The position numbers and the translations under genes were made by a program. Below the pieces are notes generated by a model. It ran no database searches and was not told where the DNA came from. It saw only the letters and a program-made list of their open reading frames with translations. This document shows positions 1 through 8,277 of a DNA stretch of 64,000 nt, piece by piece (the first letter of the stretch is position 1; every line of letters starts with the position of its first letter). Source of the DNA: Fictibacillus sp. b24. Its GTDB lineage: Bacteria > Bacillota > Bacilli > Bacillales > Fictibacillaceae. The DNA lies in NCBI RefSeq assembly GCF_030348825.1, contig NZ_JAUCES010000005.1:930001-994000 (forward strand), read 5' to 3'.

Positions 1-129
1 ATGAGTTTAATAGGTGTATCCCATGCAGCTTCAGAATATTTAGTGCATGTAACGCACATGAAACCATGGTTTGAAGAGCAATTTCAATTGCCTGTAACGC
101 TGTTGCCACAGAGCAAATGGTGGATTTAG
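1..129 (+). CDS. C-terminal fragment of an upstream gene, family uncertain
   Basis: The reading frame is open from the window edge and stops at TAG, leaving about 42 residues that end in PQSKWWI. The first ATG is the first base of the window, so the true start may lie outside. The segment GVSHAASEYLVHVTHMK has the GHxxxE-like look of the C-terminal metal-site region of Nif3/DUF34 proteins, but this is a weak resemblance and is inference only. The next gene begins 33 bases later on the same strand, so the two may be co-transcribed. Confidence 0.4.
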   Translation: MSLIGVSHAASEYLVHVTHMKPWFEEQFQLPVTLLPQSKWWI

Positions 130-162
130 CATATAAAAAATTTCTAACAAGAGGTGTACAAC

Positions 163-678
163 TTGAACATACGTCGGGCTCTTTTAACAGACGCAGCGAA
201 CATTGCGCATGTTCACGTAAAAAGCTGGCAGCAATCTTATCAAGGATTAGTTGATTCAGACTACTTGGCACAAATGTCGGTTGAAGAACGAACAGCAAAA
301 TGGGAACAATGGCTGAGGCAAGGAGATTCACACATTGTTTTCGTTTTAGAAGATGAAGAAAGAAATCTTTGCGGTTTTATTTCTGGGGGCGCTATTCGAT
401 CTCATCATCCATACGCGGGAGAAGTATATGCCTTTTACTTATTAAAACAAGTCCAGCAAAAGGGATATGGAACAAAAATGCTACGAACTTTTGCGGCTGA
501 ACTTGCAGCAAATGAAAAGAACAGTATGATTGTTTGGGTTTTGAAAGATAATCCGTCAAAACAAGCATATCTTTCATTAGGCGGGATAAAAATAGATGAA
601 GAAAAAATTATGATTGGTAACCAAGAGCTGATAGAAGAATGCTTTGGATGGGATGATTTAGCGACGATATGCACATAG
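163..678 (+). CDS. GNAT family N-acetyltransferase
   Basis: Predicted cytosolic acetyl-CoA-dependent N-acetyltransferase of 171 residues with unknown acceptor. The N-terminal IRRALLTDAANIAHVHVKSW and the WxxSYxG segment are typical of Bacillus GNAT proteins. The acetyl-CoA pyrophosphate loop is seen as VQQKGYGTKMLRT around residues 105-117, and the C-terminal part has DNPSKQAYLSLGG, the usual NxxAxxxYxxxGF-type motif. A TTG start at 163 is preferred because AGAGGTG lies seven bases before it. A GTG three codons earlier is inside that ribosome site. Length is normal for the family. Confidence 0.85.
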   Translation: MNIRRALLTDAANIAHVHVKSWQQSYQGLVDSDYLAQMSVEERTAKWEQWLRQGDSHIVFVLEDEERNLCGFISGGAIRSHHPYAGEVYAFYLLKQVQQKGYGTKMLRTFAAELAANEKNSMIVWVLKDNPSKQAYLSLGGIKIDEEKIMIGNQELIEECFGWDDLATICT

Positions 679-810
679 TGTCCATCTCGTCCCACAAGCA
701 TATGCTATATTAAATAGAGTTCTTTTTACTAAAATGTATTTTCCCCTTCCCAAGTTACCCAATTTATCGTTACAATGGTAGAAGGTGTAAAAAAAGAAGT
801 TGGTGACGTC

Positions 811-1425
811 ATGGAATTTGACTTAATAAATATCATTCATCAATATAGCTATTTTGGCATTTTTTTATTATTGGCATTAGGTATTATTGGGCTGCCGATT
901 CCTGATGAAATCCTTTTGGCCACAGTAGGCTATTTTATTTTTGCAGGAGATCTTGCAGCAGTGCCTGCTATATTAAGTGCTTTTTTCGGTGCGATTACAG
1001 GTATTACGGGGAGTTATTACATCGGAACAAGCTGCGGTAAGCCTTTGTTAAAAAAACTTGGTCCGAAGATTGGAATTTCCGAAGATAAAATAAATAAAAC
1101 ACAAAATTTCTTCTTGAAATATGGAAAGGCTGCTTTGTTTTTTGGATACTTCATGCCAGGTGTTAGACATCTGACTGCTTATTTTGCAGGAATGTATTCA
1201 TTGAGCTTGAGGCAATTTGCACTTTTCGCATACAGTGGAGCTATTTTCTGGTGTTCCTTTTTCATACTAATTGGCTATCAGCTTGCAGGACGCTGGGCAC
1301 TTGTGATGGATGTGATCCATAAGATCGGGTTGTATGCATTCACAATTGTTATTTTAAGTGTTGTTGCATGGATAATCTTTAAACCGAAAAACAAAAGTTC
1401 ATATTCAAACGAAGGTTTTAAATAG
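811..1425 (+). CDS. DedA family membrane protein
   Basis: Integral membrane protein of 204 residues. The DedA/VTT family is linked to membrane homeostasis and lipid scrambling or flipping of undecaprenyl phosphate-type carriers. Visible marks are the N-terminal hydrophobic hairpin with GLPIPDE (about residues 28-34), the re-entrant region GAITGITGSYYIG, and FFGYFMPGVRHLTAYFAGM, the family F-G-R-x-x-PGxR-like motif, followed by two C-terminal membrane spans. The ATG at 811 has GGTG six bases upstream. An in-frame ATG twelve codons earlier lacks a ribosome site. It stands alone and is followed by a weak hairpin terminator. Confidence 0.87.
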   Translation: MEFDLINIIHQYSYFGIFLLLALGIIGLPIPDEILLATVGYFIFAGDLAAVPAILSAFFGAITGITGSYYIGTSCGKPLLKKLGPKIGISEDKINKTQNFFLKYGKAALFFGYFMPGVRHLTAYFAGMYSLSLRQFALFAYSGAIFWCSFFILIGYQLAGRWALVMDVIHKIGLYAFTIVILSVVAWIIFKPKNKSSYSNEGFK

Positions 1426-1429
1426 AAAT

Positions 1430-1459
1430 CGTCTTCCTTTTTGGGAGGCGTATTTTTTT
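1430..1459 (+). terminator. Weak intrinsic terminator after the DedA gene
   Basis: CGTCTTCC pairs with GGAGGCG (one G-U), followed by TATTTTTTT. Confidence 0.55.
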
Positions 1460-1561
1460 ATAACCATTTCCTAACAACAATAAACCCTCATGTATATTTT
1501 CTCTTGTACCTACAAATTTTATTAGATGACAGTCAAAAATTTTTATAAGGAGTGTCATTTA

Positions 1562-2107
1562 ATGAAAAAGACTATTCTCGTTACTTCAATGGCCGTAATG
1601 CTTGCTTCCTTTTTAGGTGCTTGTGGTATGAACAATAACGATAAAGACATGGGAAGAGAAGCGCGTAATAACATGACAGAAGTAAATTATGATAATCGTG
1701 CTGACCGTAACATGAACGATATGAACAACAACATGAATATGGGGACAGACAACTACCGTTATGATGAAAATGCGCGAATGGATGTTGCTGATGAGGCTGC
1801 TAACAAAGTTACAGACTTAAAAGAAGTCCAGAACGCTACAGTTATCGTTACAGATAATAATGCTTATGTTGCTGCTATGCTTGAAGGTGGAGAAAGCATG
1901 AAGCTTACGAAGGAAACAGAGAAAAAGATCGGGGACGCTGTAAGAAGTACAGATCAAGACATCAATGATGTGTTTGTATCCACAAACCCTGATTTTATGG
2001 ACCGTATGAGAGGCTATGCAGATGAGATCAACAAAGGAAATCCAGTTTCAGGTTTCATCAAAGAGTTTAATGATACGATTCAACGTGTGTTCCCAACGAA
2101 CCGTTAA
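1562..2107 (+). CDS. YhcN/YlaJ family sporulation lipoprotein
   Basis: Lipoprotein of 181 residues. The signal peptide ends in a LGAC lipobox with Cys21, so the protein should be anchored to a membrane; B. subtilis YhcN is an inner spore membrane lipoprotein. After a low-complexity Asn/Met/Asp linker (residues 25-75) comes the YhcN domain: DVADEAANKVTDLKEVQNA, then VIVTDNNAYVAAML, then the helical DPDFMDRM-like stretch. ATAAGGAGTG sits seven bases before the chosen ATG. A weak forespore-type promoter can be drawn upstream (GTATA at 1492, 16 bases, CAAATTTTA), consistent with the sigma-F/G control of the family but not proof. Confidence 0.88.
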   Translation: MKKTILVTSMAVMLASFLGACGMNNNDKDMGREARNNMTEVNYDNRADRNMNDMNNNMNMGTDNYRYDENARMDVADEAANKVTDLKEVQNATVIVTDNNAYVAAMLEGGESMKLTKETEKKIGDAVRSTDQDINDVFVSTNPDFMDRMRGYADEINKGNPVSGFIKEFNDTIQRVFPTNR

Positions 2108-2118
2108 TTACCTAAAAA

Positions 2119-2146
2119 AGGGCTGAGAAAATCTCAGTCCTTTTCT
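2119..2146 (+). terminator. Intrinsic terminator of the YhcN-like gene
   Basis: GGCTGAGA and TCTCAGTCC form a stem with a four-base loop, followed by TTTTCTT. Confidence 0.8.
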
Positions 2147-2155
2147 TATGTCACA

Positions 2156-2170
2156 ATTTATTAGAAAATT
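2156..2170 (+). promoter_or_regulatory. Candidate CodY box upstream of brnQ
   Basis: ATTTATTAGAAAATT matches the 15-base CodY consensus AATTTTCWGAAAATT at 12 positions. It lies 16 bases before the -35 of the brnQ promoter. CodY control of branched-chain amino acid uptake is established in Bacillus, so the site is plausible here but unproven. Confidence 0.45.
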
Positions 2171-2185
2171 CATTATATCTGAATA

Positions 2186-2214
2186 TTGACTCCAATCAAA
2201 TATCATGTTACAAA
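2186..2214 (+). promoter_or_regulatory. Sigma-A-type promoter for brnQ
   Basis: TTGACT, a 17-base spacer and TACAAA. The -35 matches five of six consensus bases and the -10 four of six. Transcription would give a leader of about 70 bases. Confidence 0.5.
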
Positions 2215-2293
2215 TACATATGGATTAAAATATTTCGACAAATTTCGATAAATACTATCTTTAAATAAATGACCACGGAGGAGGACATATAAC

Positions 2294-3604
2294 ATGGAAA
2301 AACGAACGCTCTCGGTGGGCTTAATGTTATTTGCTTTGTTTTTTGGAGCTGGAAATTTAATCTTTCCGCCAGCTTTGGGTCAGTCAGCAGGAGATATGGT
2401 CTGGCAGTCCATGATTGGCTTTTTTATAACAGGAGTAGGTTTACCTTTATTAGGTGTTATCGCTTTAGCTCGATCAGGTGGAGGACTGCAGACGCTGACT
2501 GAACGCGTAAATCCTCTATTTGGTGCAGGATTTGCTATCATTCTTTATTTAGCAATCGGTCCTTTCTTTGGAATTCCAAGAACAGGTACAGTTGCATACG
2601 AGATGGCGGCTATGCCTTTCTTGCCTGAAAGTATGAATGGCGGACTGCCATTATTCTTATTCACAGTCGTATTTTTTGCTCTAACTTACTGGCTAGCATT
2701 AAATCCATCCAAGCTCGTGGATCGTATCGGTAATATCTTAACGCCTTTATTGCTGATTATTATCGGTACTGTACTTGTAAAAGCGATTATTACACCAGTT
2801 GGGAAATTAGGACAGGCAACTCCAGAATATGCGAGCAGTCCGTTAATCAAAGGGTTCATGGACGGCTATCTAACGATGGATACACTTGGTGCACTTGCGT
2901 TTGGAATCGTTGTGATTACAGCTGTAAAGCAACCTGGTATGAAGAAAGAACAAGTGACTAAAATGGTTATCAAAGCAGGTGTTATTGCCGCTTTATGTTT
3001 AGCAGCAGTGTACGGAATCCTTGCTTACCTTGGCGCAACAAGTCAAGCGCTTGGGAAATCAGATAATGGCGGACAAATCTTAACAAATGTAGTTTCACAA
3101 CTGTTTGGCCAGCCCGGAAACTTACTTCTAGGTCTTGCTGTAGCACTCGCTTGTTTAACAACCTCTGTTGGACTTGTAACTGCTTGTGGTGAGTTTGCAA
3201 ACAAGATGTTTCCGAAGCTACCTTATAAAACCGTTATTCTTGTATTAAGCATTTTTAGTGCAGGTGTAGCGAATCTTGGTTTAAGTCAGTTGATTAAAGT
3301 TTCTGTGCCTGTATTAACAGCTATTTATCCAGTGGCAATCGTGCTCATCATTTTGTCTTATTTTCATGAAGCATTTTCAGGAAGACAAGAAGTATACCTT
3401 GGTGGAATTATTGCGACAGCATTAATTTCTATTGCTGATGGATTAAAAGCATTTGGCTTTAATCTAGGTTCGATCGAACAGATCTACTCTCATATCCCTT
3501 TATATGCAGACGGAATCGGCTGGCTTTTACCAGCTCTAATCGGAGCTGTTGTAGGATTCATTATTGCACTGATCAGAGGAAGAATCGTAATTTTCTCCAC
3601 ATAA
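2294..3604 (+). CDS. brnQ: Branched-chain amino acid transporter (LIVCS family)
   Basis: Sodium-coupled importer for leucine, isoleucine and valine, 436 residues, the normal family length. The N-terminus carries the family signature LFALFFGAGNLIFPPALGQSAG (quoted in part: FFGAGNLIFPP), and about twelve hydrophobic spans follow. GGAGGAGG precedes the ATG. The gene stands alone between a CodY-like box and promoter on one side and a strong terminator on the other, so it is probably monocistronic and repressed when branched-chain amino acids and GTP are plentiful. Whether it is BrnQ or BraB in B. subtilis terms cannot be decided here. Confidence 0.93.
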   Translation: MEKRTLSVGLMLFALFFGAGNLIFPPALGQSAGDMVWQSMIGFFITGVGLPLLGVIALARSGGGLQTLTERVNPLFGAGFAIILYLAIGPFFGIPRTGTVAYEMAAMPFLPESMNGGLPLFLFTVVFFALTYWLALNPSKLVDRIGNILTPLLLIIIGTVLVKAIITPVGKLGQATPEYASSPLIKGFMDGYLTMDTLGALAFGIVVITAVKQPGMKKEQVTKMVIKAGVIAALCLAAVYGILAYLGATSQALGKSDNGGQILTNVVSQLFGQPGNLLLGLAVALACLTTSVGLVTACGEFANKMFPKLPYKTVILVLSIFSAGVANLGLSQLIKVSVPVLTAIYPVAIVLIILSYFHEAFSGRQEVYLGGIIATALISIADGLKAFGFNLGSIEQIYSHIPLYADGIGWLLPALIGAVVGFIIALIRGRIVIFST

Positions 3605-3610
3605 GAATTA

Positions 3611-3652
3611 TAGATGCCTTAGGATTTATTAAAATTCTAAGGCATCTTTTTT
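3611..3652 (+). terminator. Intrinsic terminator of brnQ
   Basis: AGATGCCTTAG... pairs with CTAAGGCATCT over about 11 bases, with a run of T after it. Confidence 0.9.
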
Positions 3653-3785
3653 GCATTAATTTTACAGTTAGAAAAATGTTAAATTTTAACTATCCCCTTT
3701 CTATACATGGTAAAGTTAATATCAAAGTCATTTGAATAGCTTCTTGTACCGTAATAAAAGTCTCGGAATAATAGGGGGAATAAAC

Positions 3786-4247
3786 TTGAGGAGGTTCTTG
3801 AGAGCATGGTTTGCGATTATTGTTATAATGATGATGTTTGACACTTCGGTACATGCATCATCAAAAGTAATCAGTGAGGGAAAAGCATGGGGGTTTCACT
3901 ACAGAATAACTGCAGAGAACAAAGTGTTCACCTGGAAGATTGGGGACGGTAAGAAGGAGTCTGTTATTGAAGAGAATGAGGAAAACCGAAATGAACTAGA
4001 ACGTTTTAGAAGTGCGGTTAATGAAAGTGATCTACAAACCTTTTCATTTTTTCTATATGCTGTTTACTTATTGATTATTGGAATCGTAGCGTTGATCGTA
4101 TATAAAAAAGTTAAAGACAATAGGCAAACCATGTTCACCATACTTGTTTTATTCGCAATGTATGCTTCATATAAATGTTTTATTGCTTTCGTCTATCTTC
4201 AAGAGGCTCTGGATGATGCAAAAGTCTATTTCATAGTCCTGACTTAA
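3786..4247 (+). CDS. Hypothetical membrane protein with signal sequence
   Basis: Protein of 153 residues with no family I recognise. It starts with a hydrophobic signal (RAWFAIIVIMMMF) that ends in VHASS, a plausible signal-peptidase site. A polar extracellular stretch of about 65 residues rich in Glu, Asn and Lys follows, then two membrane spans (FFLYAVYLLIIGIVALIVY and MFTILVLFAMYASYKCF). The TTG start is chosen because AGGGGGAA lies about six bases upstream. An alternative TTG four codons on has its GAGGAGG too close. It stands alone, with a palindromic element downstream and no clear terminator. Confidence 0.6.
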   Translation: MRRFLRAWFAIIVIMMMFDTSVHASSKVISEGKAWGFHYRITAENKVFTWKIGDGKKESVIEENEENRNELERFRSAVNESDLQTFSFFLYAVYLLIIGIVALIVYKKVKDNRQTMFTILVLFAMYASYKCFIAFVYLQEALDDAKVYFIVLT

Positions 4248-4302
4248 AATATGTAAATGAAGAAAAGCTTGCAGCTATTAACTGCAAAACATTATGTTTT
4301 TA

Positions 4303-4520
4303 GGCTGTTTTCGTATTCATTGTTGCTTTTGAGAGTAGTTGATTTCCGTTTCAGGCTGCTCGCTTTCCGCGGGGCAGGCGGTGAGCCACATTTGTACGTT
4401 TCACTCTTAAGTGTCTCACCTGCCCGCCTGTCCTGCAGGAGTCTCGCATCTTCCACTACAACCAACTGTTCAAAGAAGATAATAAAAAATTAAAAAGCAA
4501 CAATCTTTTAGAAAAGAGCC
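4303..4520 (+). repeat. Dispersed palindromic element, copy R1 (type A)
   Basis: 218-bp element between convergent genes. Outer ends GGCTGTTTTC and GAAAAGAGCC pair with one mismatch, next come TTGTTGCTTTT and AAAAAGCAACAA, then GTTGATTTCCG near 4339. The GC-rich core has GGGGCAGGCGGTGAG pairing with CTCACCTGCCCGCCTG around a CACTCTTAAGTG loop. The same architecture recurs at least eleven times in the window. It has no coding capacity of its own. Confidence 0.9.
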
Positions 4521-4556
4521 TGTTTTTATAAAGAAATTTTATTTTCTCTTTGCCCA

Positions 4557-4586
4557 CAAAAAAAGACTCAGCATACGCCGAGTCAT
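4557..4586 (-). terminator. Intrinsic terminator of the FAD oxidoreductase gene
   Basis: Read on the minus strand, GACTCGGCGTATGCTGAGTC (stem of five, loop of ten) is followed by eight T. Confidence 0.8.
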
Positions 4587-4594
4587 ACTTCGAT

Positions 4595-6058
4595 TTAAAC
4601 CATCGCTGGCATTTTTTCGTTTTCTTTAATCTTGGCCGCTACATTCTGAGCAATCCAAACACCGCAAGCACTCGCTTGTGCAAGACCCCTTGTTATTCCA
4701 GCTCCATCTCCGCCTACATATAATCCGCTGATTTCAGATTCAAACTTGTCATCAAGCTTCGGACGTGCAGAATAGAATTTTGCTTCTACGCCGTAAAACA
4801 ATGTATGTTCTGACGCGATACCAGGCGTAACTTTATCTAACGCTTCTGTCATTTCAATTAAGCTTTTCATCGTGTTATACGGAAGCACTAACCCTAAATC
4901 ACCAGGAACAGCTTCTTTTAATGTAGGGCGCAGAAAACCTTCTTTTATGCGTTTATCAGTAGAGCGACGCCCTTTCAAGATATCTCCGTACTTTTGAACA
5001 ACTAGTCCGCCCATTGAAAGCTGATTTGCTAATCGAGATACTTCATGAGCGTATTCAGTAGGCTGATCGAACGGTTCAGCGAATTGGTGAGAAACAAGAA
5101 GTGCAAAGTTTGTATTCTCGCTGCCAAGCTTAGGATCTTTATAAGCATGACCGTTAGCAAGCATGATTCCGGAATGATTCTCTACAACAACGTGACCAGA
5201 AGGGTTTGAGCAGAACGTTCTCACTTTTGTGCCTACAGAAGTATTGAATACAAATTTGCCTTCGTAAAGATGCTTATTGATTTCTTCCATTACGAGATTA
5301 GATGTCTCTACACGAACACCAATATCGACTTGGTTTGCTGTCATTTTAATGCGGCGTTTTTTTAGAATCTTTGTCAGCCAAGAAGAACCATCACGACCGG
5401 GAACGATTACAACTTTTTCAGCAGAAAGGGAAGTTCCGTCTTTTAAGAGAATTCCTTTTGCAACATGTCCTTCAGCAGCCCGTTCTGTCATAAGATCTTC
5501 AACTTCGGCTTTATATTTCATCTCAATGCGTGTTTTTAAATATTCATAAATGCTTTTAAGAATTTCAAGGTTTTGTTCAGTACCAAGGTGACGAACTTGA
5601 GCGCGCAATAGCTTTAAGCCTGCAGCATATCCACGTTTTTCGATATCTTTTACTTCAGGTGTAAGCGGGTCAGTAATCGAATCCGTTGCCCCGTGCTCTA
5701 AATTAATTTCGTCAACATATTTAATAAGTTCAACCACTTTTTCTTCAGAAAGATAATCGGTCATCCATCCGCCGAATTCACTTGTAATATTGAATTTTCC
5801 ATCGGAATAGGCACCAGCTCCCCCAAAACCATTCGTAATGGAGCAAGCAGGTAAGCAGCCGGCAAAATCTTTTCTGCCTGCTGCAGGGGGACATTTTTGT
5901 ATTTTCTTCTCTAAAATTGGACATGATCGGGCATAGATATCGTGCCCTTTATCTATTAATAAAATTTTCGCTTCAGGAAGCTGTCTTGTTAATTCATAGC
6001 TCGTAAAAATACCTGCAGGACCTGCGCCAACAACAATTACATCATAATGGGTATTCAT
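4595..6058 (-). CDS. FAD-dependent oxidoreductase (COG2509-like)
   Basis: Predicted flavoprotein dehydrogenase of 487 residues; substrate unknown. The N-terminus HYDVIVVGAGPAGIFTSYEL is a dinucleotide-binding Rossmann fold (GxGxxG). A cysteine cluster follows at about residues 46-70 (CPILEKKIQKCP, then CLPAC) with GFGGAGAYSDGK, features of the uncharacterised FAD-dependent dehydrogenase family. The C-terminal GLYVGGDGAGITRGLAQA is the second FAD contact. The start is the ATG preceded by AAGGGGGATATT; longer in-frame extensions lack a ribosome site. The cysteines could bind a metal cluster, but this is not established. Confidence 0.85.
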   Translation of the reverse strand: MNTHYDVIVVGAGPAGIFTSYELTRQLPEAKILLIDKGHDIYARSCPILEKKIQKCPPAAGRKDFAGCLPACSITNGFGGAGAYSDGKFNITSEFGGWMTDYLSEEKVVELIKYVDEINLEHGATDSITDPLTPEVKDIEKRGYAAGLKLLRAQVRHLGTEQNLEILKSIYEYLKTRIEMKYKAEVEDLMTERAAEGHVAKGILLKDGTSLSAEKVVIVPGRDGSSWLTKILKKRRIKMTANQVDIGVRVETSNLVMEEINKHLYEGKFVFNTSVGTKVRTFCSNPSGHVVVENHSGIMLANGHAYKDPKLGSENTNFALLVSHQFAEPFDQPTEYAHEVSRLANQLSMGGLVVQKYGDILKGRRSTDKRIKEGFLRPTLKEAVPGDLGLVLPYNTMKSLIEMTEALDKVTPGIASEHTLFYGVEAKFYSARPKLDDKFESEISGLYVGGDGAGITRGLAQASACGVWIAQNVAAKIKENEKMPAMV

Positions 6059-6202
6059 AATATCCCCCTTGAAATTCTTGGTAGTTTTTCTTGAACTGTT
6101 TTTCCCTTGGTAAATATAACAATTATCCAAAGGTATTTCAAGTAAAATACGAACGATTAATAAAAATATTTTATTTTCATTCGGTTTTAACTGAAAATGA
6201 AT

Positions 6203-6280
6203 GTCTTTTCTAAAAGTTTGTTGCTTTTAAATTTTGTCCCCGTGGAAAGCGAGCACCTGGAACGGAAATCAACCACTTCC
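6203..6280 (-). repeat. Dispersed palindromic element, partial copy R2
   Basis: Half element in reverse orientation. It keeps the outer TCTTTTCTAAAAG and TTGTTGCTTTT, then jumps to the second core arm (CCCCGTGGAAAGCGAGC) and the inner end GGAAATCAACCACTTCC. The first core arm and loop are missing, so an internal deletion is likely. Confidence 0.8.
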
Positions 6281-6335
6281 AATAATCAGCCAAAAACAAA
6301 AAACTTAAGACATGACTTCACACATCTTAAGGTTA

Positions 6336-7163
6336 TTAAAATCTGATTTTTATGATTTTCCAACCGTCTGTCATTGATTTTCTTTCTAATAAAAACGTGT
6401 AGGTATCAGAATGCAAGCCGTCATCATCGTATTTTTTGATTTTCGCCCTTATTTCAGTTCTTACGATAGGAGGGTACCTGCTGCTTGGCGTCCTGATTTC
6501 ATATTGCATGCTTGTAATGCCTTTGAATAGTGAAGTGATGCTTCGGTCCTGAAGTAATATGGATGAAAGTACAGGTTTAGCAATTTTGATATCCTGCTGT
6601 TTCATACCGACTAAAAACATGGATACCGCTTGCTTTGCACTTGCACCAGAAGCGAATTTTGCTAATTGTCCTCCAGCTTTCAAAATCATGTATTGGTGGG
6701 AGGGGTCAATATTACGTGAACGATGTGTAGAACTTCCCAAAAAATGAATACAAAAGTGACCTGGGAACCCGTTTTCTAAGGCTCCTGCTCCGTGCGGCAT
6801 TCCGTGCATGCTCCCAGCTAACATTCTGCCTTTAATAGGAATCAGTATGGCCCGCCGGTTCCAGCTCCATTTACCGTTATACAGATGCTTTAAAACAGCA
6901 GTATCATCATGAGTCAGCGGCTGTACATCTGCGTGTTTGTTGCCAGCCCTTCTTTGAACTTGAAAATAAAAACCGGTCTCCAAATCAATGACTTTAAACG
7001 TAGCACCTTTAGGGATGAGTTTGTTAACTTGATTCCACTCCAAGACCTCCCCCTTTTTAACGATGGGGAAATAAGTAAGGGGTTCTTTTGCTTCAGAAGT
7101 GGAGGGAGATAAAAAGCTGATACTAGCAGCAAGCAGAACTCCGATCATGATCTTATTCCACAT
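6336..7163 (-). CDS. Secreted hypothetical protein with HG...HFCIHF motif
   Basis: Exported protein of 275 residues. The signal peptide (MWNKIMIGVLLAASISFLS) ends near SEAKE. The central region has RMLAGSMHGMPHGAG, then FPGHFCIHFLGSSTH at about residues 135-150. The HG, spacer and HxCIH pattern resembles the catalytic Cys/His region of YkuD-type L,D-transpeptidases (HxxxxxxxxSHGCIR), but spacing differs and the assignment is inference. The C-terminal 90 residues resemble a small beta domain with charged repeats. The ATG is preceded by GAGGA seven bases upstream; longer in-frame starts run into a half repeat element and were rejected. Confidence 0.65.
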   Translation of the reverse strand: MWNKIMIGVLLAASISFLSPSTSEAKEPLTYFPIVKKGEVLEWNQVNKLIPKGATFKVIDLETGFYFQVQRRAGNKHADVQPLTHDDTAVLKHLYNGKWSWNRRAILIPIKGRMLAGSMHGMPHGAGALENGFPGHFCIHFLGSSTHRSRNIDPSHQYMILKAGGQLAKFASGASAKQAVSMFLVGMKQQDIKIAKPVLSSILLQDRSITSLFKGITSMQYEIRTPSSRYPPIVRTEIRAKIKKYDDDGLHSDTYTFLLERKSMTDGWKIIKIRF

Positions 7164-7236
7164 ATTAAATCCTCGATTCCATGTTTTCTCTTCCTTAATA
7201 TGGATTGTTTTTTCCTTTTTATCCTTAAATAAGAAA

Positions 7237-7336
7237 AGCTGTTTTCGTACACTTTGGTGCTCTTTAAAGTCGTTGATTTCCGTTCCAGATGCTCGCTTTA
7301 CGCGTGACGTCCGGTGAGCCCCCTGTCGCTTTGTAC
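7237..7336 (+). repeat. Dispersed palindromic element, partial copy R3
   Basis: Half element in forward orientation just before the divergent genes. It has outer AAGCTGTTTTCGTA, GTTGATTTCCGTTCCAG and TGCTCGCTTTACGCG, then GGTGAGCC, and stops. The second half is absent. Confidence 0.75.
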
Positions 7337-7419
7337 CTATATTCTTTAAGAAAAATAAAAAGAGTTGAATGATTTGTTCCATTCTAAACGTCTATGTAAG
7401 TAAGAGAAGGGGGAGCTAG

Positions 7420-8277
7420 ATGGAAATCATAAAAAAACTATTGCTGCAGTTATTATTAACGATTATTTCCATTATTCTTATAAGCGGGCTACCGGAACTG
7501 ATCATAAATAAAGATGTTTCTGCTTATGCAGATAAGATTGCAGTTGTATTTAATGAAGTACTTAAAATGAACGAGATGATCTATTTCAATCAAGGAAAAG
7601 AGCGCTTATTTTTGGATGACATATGGAGTCCTTACTTTTACTCATTGACGATTCTTTTTGGTGCACTGTTCATCGCTTTTTGCGCTGCGCAGCTATTGAC
7701 ATGGGGGACACTTATGCTTCCTATGTTTTTGAGAAAAATTATTAAAAATGTTCTCACCTTTTTAGAATCTTTACCGGATCTTCTTGTGTTCGCACTTGTA
7801 CAGATGGGAATCGTGCTAATCTATAAAAAAACAGGAATCCTTGTTTCAAATGTTGCCGCATTAGGAGCAGATAGCAGAATCTACATGGTGCCAATTGCGT
7901 GTCTCATGATTTTACCTTTCGTTTATTTTTACAAAATGATGATTCTTATGACAGAAGAAGAGATGGGGAAACCATACGTAGAAACGAGTTTGGCGAAGGG
8001 GATGCGTAGGATTTATGTTTTGATCGTCCATGTAACTAGAAACACAAGTGAAGGCATTTTTCATTTTTCGAAATCTGTTCTTTGGTTCATGATCTCCAAC
8101 TTATTGTTAGTCGAGATCATTTTCAATATCCATGGAATCACACATTATATGTACCATGATTTCAGACCTGAAATGCTTGCGGCTTGTCTCATTTTACTTG
8201 TGATTCCGTTTTTTCTTATCTTTGCCGTATTCGAATGGTTCATTAGGCGTTTTACGAATAGAGGTGAGTTGGTATGA
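7420..8277 (+). CDS. ABC transporter permease, peptide/nickel (DppB-like) type
   Basis: Membrane protein of 285 residues with about six spans and an EAA-like loop (EMGKPYVETSLAKGMRRIYVLIVHVTRN, about residues 185-212) that normally docks the ATPase. It overlaps the next permease by ATGA and so should be translationally coupled. Together they look like the two permeases of an oligopeptide or nickel importer. No ATPase or substrate-binding protein lies nearby. Sequence is divergent from OppB/DppB and the first periplasmic loop is short. GGGGGAG precedes the ATG. Confidence 0.7.
   Translation: MEIIKKLLLQLLLTIISIILISGLPELIINKDVSAYADKIAVVFNEVLKMNEMIYFNQGKERLFLDDIWSPYFYSLTILFGALFIAFCAAQLLTWGTLMLPMFLRKIIKNVLTFLESLPDLLVFALVQMGIVLIYKKTGILVSNVAALGADSRIYMVPIACLMILPFVYFYKMMILMTEEEMGKPYVETSLAKGMRRIYVLIVHVTRNTSEGIFHFSKSVLWFMISNLLLVEIIFNIHGITHYMYHDFRPEMLAACLILLVIPFFLIFAVFEWFIRRFTNRGELV

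Noticed and set aside
4257-4493. 78-codon frame on the plus strand
   Set aside because: Made almost wholly of element R1; no ribosome site.
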